DNA from: Acholoe squamosa
Taxonomy: Eukaryota > Annelida > Polychaeta > Phyllodocida > Polynoidae
Reading direction: 5' to 3'
Assembly (NCBI GenBank): GCA_949317995.1
Contig: OX439043.1
Location: 44,893,560-44,957,559 of the forward strand
DNA: 64,000 bases
This document shows, in pieces, positions 26,101 to 35,200 of this stretch. Both the position numbers and the translations under genes were made by a program. Numbering within the stretch: the first letter of the stretch is position 1; each line of letters begins with the position of its first letter. The notes below the pieces were generated by a model, which had not been told where the DNA came from, searched no databases, and saw only the letters and a list, made by a program, of their open reading frames with translations.

Positions 26101-29100
26101 TATTTAGTGGGTTCAGTCTTAGGAATTATTTTTTGGTTAGGTGCCGGAAATTGTTTGAGTTGGACTCAGAAAAGATTTGAGCAGAGTAGGTATTTAGTGG
26201 GAGAAAATATTTTCTGGTTAGGTGCTGGAAATTATGCTAGACAAGGTTTTCACGGGCTAGGTATTCCATGATTTTACTCATAGAAATTTCCTGTCTGTTT
26301 TAAACCAGTGGTCTTAGGGCTGCTCAATGCTAGCTCCTACCTCTCCTAGCCATTCTCCCTAGACCATTCCTTCAGCTCCCCTGAGGTCTGCTACCGGCCT
26401 TATACCCCCTTGACCATCCTCTCAAGTCAGTCAGTTTGATCCCTTTTTCCTACCTCCCCAAACCTGTGGTTTTATTCTTAAAAATTTTCTAAGTTCTTTT
26501 CTGGTTAGGTGCTGGAAATTGTCTGAGTTGGACTCAGAAAAGATTTCAGCAGACTAGGTATTCAGTGGGGAAATTATTTTCTGGTTAGGTGCTAGAAATT
26601 GTCTGAGTTGGACTCAGAAAAGATTTCAGCAGACTAGGTATTCAGTGGGGGAAATTATTTTCTGGTTAGGTGCTGGAAATTGTCTGAGTTGGACTCAGAA
26701 AAGATTTCAGCAGACTAGGTATTCAGAGGGGAAAATATTTTCTGGTTAGGTGCTGGAAATTATGCTAGACAAGGTTTTCACGGGCTAGGTATTCCATGAT
26801 TTTACTCATAGAAATTTCCTGTCTGTTTTAAACCAGTGGTCTTAGGGCTGCTCAATGCTAGCTCCTACCTCTCCTAGCCATTCTCCCTAGACCATTCCTT
26901 CAGCTCCCCTGAGGTCTGCTACCGGCCTTATACCCCCTTGACCATCCTCTCAAGTCAGTCAGTTTGATCCCTTTTTCCTACCTCCCCAAACCTGTGGTTT
27001 TATTCTTAAAAAATTTCTAAGTTCTTTTCTGGTTAGGTGCTGGAAATTGTCTGAGTTGGACTCAGAAAAGATTTCAGCAGACTAGGTATTCAGTGGGGGA
27101 AATTATTTTCTGGTTAGGTGCTAGAAATTGTCTGAGTTGGACTCAGAAAAGATTTCAGCAGACTAGGTATTCAGTGGGGGAAATTATTTTCTGGTTAGGT
27201 GCTGGAAATTGTCTGAGTTGGACTCAGAAAAGATTTCAGCAGACTAGGTATTCAGAGGGGAAAATATTTTCTGGTTAGGTGCTGGAAATTATTCTAGACA
27301 AGGTTTTCGCAGGCTAGGTATTCCATGATTTTACTCATAGAAATTTCCTGCCTGTTTCAAACCAGTGGTCTTAGAAAAGTTTTCAGCTACTCAATGCTAG
27401 CTCCTACCTCTCCTAACCATTCTCCCTTAACCATTCTCCCAGCTCCCCTGAGGTCTGCTACCGGTCTTATGCCTCCCCTAACCATCCTCTCAAGTCACTC
27501 AGGTTTGATCCCTTTCTCCTACCTCCTCAAACCTGTGGTTTTATTCTTAAAAATGTTCTAAGTCCTTTTCTGGTAAGGTGCTAGAAATTGTCTGAGTTGG
27601 ACTCAGAAAAGATTTCAGCAGACTAGGTATTCAGTGGGGGAAATTATTTTCTGGTTAGGTGCTGGAAATTGTCTGAGTTGGATTTAGAAAGGTTTATTGC
27701 ACACTAAGTTTTCAGTGGTCTTAGTTTCAAAATCATTTTCTGGTTAGGTGCTGAAAATTATTGTTTGAGTTGGACTGGATTATTAAGGACAGATACAGTA
27801 TTACATATCTGATCTCATGAGAATTAATACTGGATTATTGTGACTTCACTGTAAGTGATTTTCCTGTTTGTTTAAACCAGTGGTCTTAGAAAAGTTTTCA
27901 GTCATTTAATACTAGTTTCTACTGCGTAAACATTTTAGGCAGGTTTGATCCCTTTTTCCTACCTCCTCAAACCTGTGGTTTTATTCTTAAAAGTCCTTTT
28001 CTAGTTAGGTGCTGGAATTTGTCTGAGTTGGACTCAGAAAAGATTTCAGCAGACTAGGTATTCAGTGGGGGAAATTATTTTCTGGTTAGGTACTGGAATT
28101 TGTCTGAGTTGGACTCAGAAAAAGATTTCAGCAGACTAGGTATTCAGTGGGAGAAATTATTTTCTGGTTAGGTGCTGGAAATTATGCTAGACAAGGTTTT
28201 TACGGGCTAGGTAATTTCCTGTCTGTTTTAAACCAGTGGTCTTAGGGCTGCTCAATGCTAGCTCCTACCTCTCCTAGCCATTCTCCCTAGACCATTCCCT
28301 CAGCTCCCCTGAGGTCTGCTACCGGCCTTATACCCCCCTTGACCATCCTCTCAAGTCAGTCAGTTTGATCCCTTTTTCCTACCTCCCCAAACCTGTGGTT
28401 TTATTCTTAAAAATTTTCTAAGTTCTTTTCTGGTTAGGTGCTGGAAATTGTCTGAGTTGGACTCAGAAAAGATTTCAGCAGACTAGGTATTCAGCAGGGG
28501 AAAATATTTTCTGGTTAGGTGCTGGAAATTATTCTAGACAAGGTTTTCGCAGGCTAGGTATTCCATGATTTTACTCATAGAAATTTCCTGCCTGTTTCAA
28601 ACCAGTGGTCTTAGAAAAGTTTTCAGCTGCTCAATGCTAGCTCCTACCTCTCCTAACCATTCTCCCTTGACCATTCTCCCAGCTCCCCTGAGGTCTGCTA
28701 CCGGTCTTATGCCTCCGCTAACCATCCTCTCAAGTCACTCAGGTTTGATCCCTTTCTCCTACCTCCCCAAACCTGTGGTTTTATTCTTAAAAATGTTCTA
28801 AGTCCTTTTCTGGTAAGGTGCTAGAAATTGTCTGAGTTGGACTCAGAAAAGATTTCAGCAGACTAGGTATTCAGTGGGGGAAATTATTTTTTGGTTAGGT
28901 GTTGGAAATTGTCTGAGTTGGATTTAGAAAGGTTTATTGCACACTAAGTTTTCAGTGGTCTTAGTTTCAAAATTGTTTTCTGGTTAGGTGCTGAAAAATA
29001 TTGTTTGAGTTGGACTGGATTATTAAGGACAGATACAGTATTACATATCTGATCTCATGAGAATTAATACTGGATTATTGTGACTTCACTGTAAGTGATT

Positions 29101-31205
29101 TTCCTGTTTGGCTAAACCAGTGGTCTTAGAAAAGTTTTCAGTCATTTAATACTAGTTTCTACTGCGTAAACATTTCAGGCATTCCACATTCTAAGTAAAC
29201 AGTAAAGATAAATGATCAGGTAGACATTCCAGGCATTCCACATTGCGAGTAAATAGCAATGATTAATGATCGTGTAGACATTCCAGACATTCCGCACTGT
29301 AAGTAAATAATGAAGATTAATGACTAGGTAGACATTCTAGACATTCCAGCCTGTGAGTAAATAGCAAAGATTAATGATCGTGTTGACATTCTAGACATTC
29401 CACACTGTAAGCAGAAATTATTTTCTGGTTAGGTGCTAGAAAAAATTGCCTGAGTTGGACAAGGTTTTCACGGGCTAGGTATTCCATGATTTTACTCATA
29501 GAAATTTCCTACCTGTTTCAAACCAGTGGTCTTAGAGAAGTTTTCAGCTGCTCAATGCTAGCTCCTACCTCTCCTAGCCATTCTCCCTTGACCATTCTCC
29601 CAGCTCCCCTGAGGAGTGCTACCGGTCTTATACCTCTCCTAACCATGCTCTCAAGTCATTCAGGTTTGATCCCTTTCTCCTACCTCCCCAAACCTGTGGT
29701 TTTATTCTTAAAAATTCTCTAAGTCCTTTTCTGGTAAGGTGCTGTAAATTGTCTGAGTTGGACTTAGAAAAGATTTCAGGAGATTAGGTATTTAATGGGT
29801 TCAGTCCATGGCTTAGAAATGGTTTGAGTGGCACTGGATTATCAAGGACAGATACAGTACTATAAATTTGATGACTTGATTGTAAGTGATTTCCTGTTTG
29901 TCTCAACCAGTGGTTGAAGTCCTTTTCTGGTAAGGTGCTGGAAATTGTCTGAGTTGGACTCAGAAAAGATTTCAGCAGACTAGGTATTCAGTGAGGGAAA
30001 ATATTTTCTGGTTAGGTGCTGGAAATTATTCTAGACAAGGTTTTCGCAGGCTAGGTATTCCATGATTTTACTCATAGAAATTTCCTGCCTGTTTTAAACC
30101 AGCGGTCTTAGAAAAGTTTTTAGCTGCTCAATGTCAGCTCTTACTTCTCCTAGCCATTCTCCCTTGACCATTCTCCCAGCTCCCCTGAGGCCTGTTACCA
30201 GTCTTATACCTCCCCTAACCATCCTTTCAAGTCACTCACTAGTTTTAGTTTCAGAAATTATTTTCTGGTCAGGTGCTGGAATATTGTGCCAGTTTGACTT
30301 AGAAAAGATTTCTGCAGGCTAGGTATTCAGTGGGTTCAGTCTCAGGAATTATTTCCTGGTTAGGTGCTGGAAATTGTTTGAGTTGGACTTAGAAAAGATT
30401 TTAGCAGGCTAGGTATTCAGTCGGATGGCCCTAAACTGCTCAAAGAAATCTTTGTTGTGATTGGATGAGTTTACATAGAGGTATGGCTTGTGGTTGTGGT
30501 TCCATTTACATTGCGGTAAGGAGTTTAGATCCTGCTGTGGTCTCAACATGGGATTAAAGATATAGAGGTGAGTTTCCTCAGGCTAAGGCTTCAGTGGACT
30601 TAGGAGGAGACATTTTCTAAGTCCATTTTTGAGTTGGACCTAGAAAAGTTAGCGGTCTTAGTTTTAGAAATTATTTTCTGGTTAGGTGCTAGAAATTGAC
30701 TGAGTTGGACTTAGAAAAGATTTCTGCAGATTAGGTATTCAGTGGGTTCAGTCTTAGAAATTATTTTTCTGGTTAGGTGCTGGAAATTGTCTGAGTTGGA
30801 CTTAGAAAAGATTTCAGCAGGCTAGGTGTTCAGTGGGTTCAGTCTTAGGAATTATTTTTTGGCCAAAAATGGCTTTAATTCGATGCAAACAAGGAAATAA
30901 AGAAATAACAGATGAAGTTGCCACAATAAAATAAAATCCCTCTTTTTCTCAGTCTTCACTGTTTATTTCTGGAACCTTCCCATAAGAACCGCTTCACCTT
31001 GTTATCTTCCGCCAATTTTCCAGTGTTTTCATGGTTGAATTATAGGTAATTGAGACAATTGAAACACTCTTGCTTGTTATTACTCTGCTAATTATTCATA
31101 GGTTTGACAATTTTCTCTGTTATATAACCCAAATTCATTGAAATAACTGTTTTCAGAGAGGACTATTTAGCTCACTGGTTTGATTTTAACATAAAACTGA
31201 GTGCA

Positions 31206-31408
31206 GATTGGTTGAGATCCGCAAGGGGCGGAGCTTATGGCATTGGGTTTCCTATATAACACGAGGAGTTTGCAGGCCTGCTGTAGTAACAGCTTGCATC
31301 ACTGACCATCTTACAGCAGTGCACCAAGTTAGGCCTGCTGTAGTAGCAGCTTGCATCACTAACCATCTTACATTGAGACATGGTGCACTGCTGAGACTGT
31401 GCCTTTAG
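31206..31408 (+). promoter_or_regulatory. Promoter-leader module, copy 3, next to the BTB/RING gene
   Basis: Inverted CCAAT box (31207-31211), GC box GGGGCGG (31225-31231) and TATATAAC (31253-31260), then a leader with an internal ~57-bp partial duplication, ending CCTTTAG with donor GTTAGT at 31409. Compared with copies 1 and 2 the leader ATG has become GTG and one CCAAT box is missing. The next good acceptor (AAATATTTCAG, AG at 31921-31922) lies 2 bp before the ATG of the gene at 31925, so this is the likely promoter of that gene. Confidence 0.6.
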
Positions 31409-31922
31409 GTTAGTTTTTAAAATATTCTAATCCATCGTCTGATTGGACTTAGAAAATTTCTCCTAGGTTTTATTGTTAAAATTGTCTAACTCCTTTTCTG
31501 TTTAGGTGCTGAAAATTACTGTCTGAGTTGGATGGCTGCCCTGACATATACCATCTTTAATCCATTTGGACCAGTCCACGAAGCCTAGAAGAATGCCATC
31601 TGGGGCCTATATAGTAGTTAAATTCATGTGTTATAATTATCGTCACATTGAAAAACATGTTATAACTGAAGAATGAGGTGGGAAAAAAGTAAATATATAT
31701 GCCAGAAAACATAAGAAAAATTGTTTTTTTATTGTTGGGAAAGTGATTATCGAAATTAATTATGCTTACTATCGGGTTATATATAAGACATGAAATAAAC
31801 CTTTCTATAAATAAGAGTCCTATCTATATGCCTGTTAAAGCAGACCATATAGTTGTATGAACCAGGTGAAATATTTTAGTTAGCAAACTGCAAGCTGGTT
31901 TTGTGCTTGTCAAATATTTCAG
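31409..31922 (+). other. Probable leader intron of the BTB/RING gene
   Basis: Begins with a donor GTTAGT and ends with CAAATATTTCAG. No gene inside. Its first part resembles the satellite unit (TTTTCTGTTTAGGTGCTGAA at about 31493), which suggests that the satellite expanded from this intron or shares its origin. Confidence 0.45.
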
Positions 31923-31924
31923 TT

Positions 31925-32731
31925 ATGCTTATTCAAGTGAACCATTCTTTGCTTTTAGATCGTGTATATTATTTTCAAGCTATGTTAACTTTTACTGGAA
32001 AAATAAATGAATTAATTGATGTTAGTTTCCCTATTCAAAGTTATATGAGTGTAAAAGAAGCGAAAAAAATATTTTTAGCCCTTTCGTCTATCAATTCATT
32101 TATTTTATTAAAAGAAATCAGGATGGAAGCTTTGATCTTTTTTTCTGATTTCTTTCAATCTTCATATCTTTTAGAAGAAATAATGAATATTATCTTATCA
32201 GATCCTATGTTATTACCTATAGCAATTAAAATGTGTTGTATCTTTTATAAATATAGAAATTTTTATTATAAAATAATGTGTTTTGCTTGTGATCTTTTAG
32301 AGATTCCATTTTTTGAAGATATATTTGAAATGATGAAACCTGCTGATAAAAAATATTTAATAAATGTTGACCCTCAAAATTATGTTTTAGGTACATTAAA
32401 GAGAAAAGTTCGCGATCAAATGAGAAAGAAAGAACATAAAATGTCTGTCCATTACATGTATTGTAAACTTTGTTCGTCCATGCTTATTCTTTCAATGAAC
32501 AGTACTGATGTTAGTTATATGTATTGTTGCATGCAACCGGTTCATGAGAAATGTTTTCAATTTTTTATTACTAAAACAGAAAGTAAACCAAGGAAATGTA
32601 AATATTGTGATATGACATGGATGCAAAGGAAACCAGTTTGTGTTGATGATTTTATGGTATTTTTACAAAAAAAATCTGAATCATTTTCTATGTTGAAAAA
32701 AGAAAAAATGCCTAAGGTGTTTCTATTTTGA
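31925..32731 (+). CDS. BTB-like protein with C-terminal RING-type zinc finger
   Basis: About 268 residues from the ATG at 31925 (the reading frame opens 8 codons earlier at a TTG). Residues ~1-90 follow a BTB/POZ-like pattern (LLLDRVYYFQAMLTF, then ALIFFSDFFQSSYLLEEI) and ~90-150 look BACK-like and helical. Residues ~180-240 hold paired Cys/His ligands in RING order: YCKLC, a Cys pair, PVHEKCF, KCKYC. BTB plus RING suggests a ubiquitin-ligase substrate adaptor aimed at host proteins. The RING call is fair; the BTB call is pattern-based and weaker. Only this gene has a CCAAT/GC/TATA promoter and a probable leader intron. AATAAA overlaps the stop. Confidence 0.5.
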   Translation: MLIQVNHSLLLDRVYYFQAMLTFTGKINELIDVSFPIQSYMSVKEAKKIFLALSSINSFILLKEIRMEALIFFSDFFQSSYLLEEIMNIILSDPMLLPIAIKMCCIFYKYRNFYYKIMCFACDLLEIPFFEDIFEMMKPADKKYLINVDPQNYVLGTLKRKVRDQMRKKEHKMSVHYMYCKLCSSMLILSMNSTDVSYMYCCMQPVHEKCFQFFITKTESKPRKCKYCDMTWMQRKPVCVDDFMVFLQKKSESFSMLKKEKMPKVFLF

Positions 32732-33224
32732 ATAAAAACATTGAAATCAATGACTGAATGTATCTTCTTTGTTCTTTTAAGATTCAATGTGCTGCCCTCT
32801 GGTTTTAAAAATATAAAGTCTTTCAAAAGATATGTATACATAAAATCTTCAAAAGTTATGTATACATAAAATCTAACTCTTGCACAAATAGTAATCTTAT
32901 TTTTAAGCAATTTCACTTAAGAGGAAGCACATTATATCTTACTATTTAAGCATATGACCTTCTACTAATGAATCTCGACCTTTAATTAATTAATCTCAAT
33001 CTCGACCTTTAACTAATGAATCTCAAAGTCATAAGAGTCTTTCAAATCCGATTATTTCATTCAGATTAAACGTGCAGCCCTCTGTGCAGCCCTTTTTCAG
33101 TTAACTTTAAAGTTAAAGACTTTGATATAATATATATATATATTATATATATATATATAATATATATATATATATATACATGGAAAAATATATAAAAGTG
33201 CTGCCCTCTGATGTTTAAGTTTAA
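32732..33224. other. AT-rich spacer with TA microsatellite
   Basis: No gene. Contains a duplicated word near 32825-32875 (AAAGTTATGTATACATAAAA type), a (TA)n tract at about 33128-33178 and several GCTGCCCTCT words that lead into the next array. Confidence 0.6.
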
Positions 33225-34110
33225 CGCAAATATTGGTTTGTACGCTGCCCTCTATGGATCAAGTTCATAGCAAACATAAATATTGGTTTATATGCTGCCC
33301 TCTATGGATTAAGTTCATGACATACAGTAATTTCATAACTAACCACTAGATGGAGCACAAATATTGCTTTGTATGCTACCCTCTATGGATTAAGTTCATA
33401 ACATACAGTAATTTCTTAACTGACCACCAGATGGAGCATAAATATTGGTTTATATGCTGTCCTCTATGGATTAAGTTCATGACATACAGTAAACCACTAG
33501 ATGGAGCATACATATTGCTTTGTATGCTGTCCTCTATGGAATAAGTTCATAACATACAGCAATTTCTTAACTGACCACCAGATGGAGCATAAACATTGGT
33601 TTATATGCTGCCCTCTATGGATTAAGTTTATAACATATAGTAATTTCCTAACTAACCACTAGATGGAGCACAAAAATTGCTTTGTATGCTGCCCTCTATG
33701 GAATAAGTTTATAACATACAGCAATTTCTTAACTAACCACCAGATGGAGCATAAACATTGGTTTATATGCTGTCCTCTAAAGATTAAGTTCATGACATAC
33801 AGTAAACCACTAGATGAAGCATAAATATTGCTTTGTATGCTGCCCTCTATGGAATAAGTTTATAACATACAGCAATTTCTTAACTGACCACCAGATAGAG
33901 CATAAATATTGGTTTATATGCTGCCCTCTATGGATTAAGTTTATGACATACAGTAATTTCCTAACTAACCACTAGATGGAGCACAAATATTGCTTCGTAT
34001 GCTGCCCTCTATGGATTAAGTTCATAACTTACAGTAATTTCTTAACTGACCACCAGATGTAGCACAAAAATTGGTTTTGAGTTTTGTTATTAGTTACCTC
34101 CAGATGGAAC
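33225..34110 (+). repeat. Tandem array with ten CTCF-core-like sites
   Basis: Units alternate CCACTAGATGGAGC and CCACCAGATGGAGC, starting at 33343, 33424, 33494, 33575, 33656, 33737, 33807, 33888, 33969 and 34050 (spacings mostly 81, sometimes 70). Each is followed or preceded by GCTGCCCTCTATGGAT. The first word matches about 13 of 15 positions of the CTCF core as I know it. Three copies carry a substitution (33807, 33888, 34050). No gene. Confidence 0.75.
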
Positions 34111-34205
34111 ATATGGAAAAATATATAAAAGTGCTCCCCTCTGATGTTTATGTCCAGCACAAATATCAATTTGTATGCTGCCTTCTATGATTCTTTAAAT
34201 TTCTC

Positions 34206-34213
34206 TGAGATAA
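34206..34213 (+). promoter_or_regulatory. TGAGATAA motif, 57 bp before the penton-like gene
   Basis: Exact TGAGATAA. One of a set of near-identical octamers at similar distance from first ATGs in this element. Proposed promoter or initiator element; this one would serve the capsid/polymerase block. Confidence 0.45.
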
Positions 34214-34270
34214 AAGACCTACATAAAATGTTAGATTATATACATTTTCAGAGAAACTACTTATAAAAAA

Positions 34271-35200
34271 ATGTCAATTTCCTCTCCTTTTTACGTGAAT
34301 TTACCTTCAAATACTATTCACCCTTCTAGGGAAAACAAAACGAGTTCTTATTATGTGAATTTACCATCGACTATTACATTGAAAGGGGAATGGGAGGTTG
34401 GAGTGGTGGAAGTTAATATACCTATTTCTTGGTATAATTTTCCTGAAAGACCAGAACGAAACAGAACTATAATAGTGGAAAGAATTTTTTTTAAATTTAA
34501 AAAAAATGTGTTCATAGCAAATTCTGCAAGTGATGTTACCCTGGAGAAAAGGTTCATAGTAGAAAGAATTCCTTATGGAAATTATAATTCTATTAATAAC
34601 CTTATTGGAACTATAAATTCTGTTCTAGAAAAAATTGATATTTATCCTGATGATGTTTTCTTTAAAAAAGAGCGAAAACCTTTTATGAAAATAGAACCAC
34701 AAAATTTAAAACCTATTCTTAAAGTAGGAAAAGGAGACGTAGTAACTTTTTCTTCTGATTTGTCTTCTTTGTTAAGATTAGATTTACATGAAAAAGCTGA
34801 GAAAAAAGAAGGAAACACTGTGTCTTTCATGGGACCTCCTTTAGAAAATTTTGAAGAATATAAAAAAATAGCATCAAATTTAGGACCAAATGAATATGAA
34901 AATTTCATAGCGGGTGGGGTTTCTAATTTGCATTACATAGCATCTAATATTTATATATATAGCAACATAGTTTGTAATGAAGTAGTAGGAAACAAACAAG
35001 TTCCACTTTTAAGAACAATAAGATGCACAGGAAGCTTTGGTGATGACATAACAGAAGTTTTTGTTACTCCATATTATAAAAAACTTAAAAGAAATGAAAT
35101 ACAAGAAATTCAAATAACTGTCTGTGATGACTTAGGAGATCTTGTTAAATTTGAATACGGAACAGTGTTTTTGGTTTTACATTTCAGACCGCTAGTCTAA
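34271..35200 (+). CDS. Penton-like minor capsid protein (single jelly roll)
   Basis: 309 residues. The N-terminus has the Polinton minor-capsid signature, FYVNLPSN, then SYYVNLPSTITLKGEWEVG and VVEVNIPISWYNF. The C-terminal half has SNIYIYSNIV, VPLLRTIRC, EIQITVCDDLGD and ends LHFRPLV. In Polintons this family is predicted to form the vertex (penton) capsomer. ATG at 34271 is preceded by AAAAAA. The gene ends TAATG, overlapping the DNA polymerase start by one base, and is probably the first gene of a two-gene block driven from the TGAGATAA at 34206. Confidence 0.8.
   Translation: MSISSPFYVNLPSNTIHPSRENKTSSYYVNLPSTITLKGEWEVGVVEVNIPISWYNFPERPERNRTIIVERIFFKFKKNVFIANSASDVTLEKRFIVERIPYGNYNSINNLIGTINSVLEKIDIYPDDVFFKKERKPFMKIEPQNLKPILKVGKGDVVTFSSDLSSLLRLDLHEKAEKKEGNTVSFMGPPLENFEEYKKIASNLGPNEYENFIAGGVSNLHYIASNIYIYSNIVCNEVVGNKQVPLLRTIRCTGSFGDDITEVFVTPYYKKLKRNEIQEIQITVCDDLGDLVKFEYGTVFLVLHFRPLV

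Larger units (their letters stand above)
18471..31400 (+). repeat. ~13-kb satellite of 81-bp units with higher-order repeats
   Basis: The basic unit is about 81 bp and contains TTTTCTGGTTAGGTGCTGGA and GATTTCAGCAGACTAGGTA. Read in one frame it gives a 27-residue repeat, hence short repeated ORFs that I do not consider genes. Units alternate with a C-rich ~240-bp block (CTCCTACCTCTCCTAGCCAT type). Blocks recur at ~1,240 and ~2,760 bp. A larger duplication links 18279-about 20200 with 22586-about 24420. Three promoter-plus-leader modules are embedded. Near identity between distant copies implies recent amplification or conversion. Assembly collapse or expansion is a real risk here. Confidence 0.85.

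Noticed and set aside
18471..30325. Many 60-92-residue reading frames with repeated GEIIFWLGAGNCLSWTQKRF or MILLIEISCLF-type peptides
   Set aside because: They follow the satellite period exactly (81 bp is 27 codons), recur only with the repeat units and break at unit changes. They are a consequence of the array, not genes.
14117..31560. CRISPR-like arrays, because of the many regular repeats
   Set aside because: The sequence between repeats is itself repeated rather than unique, unit lengths do not fit, and the DNA is animal.
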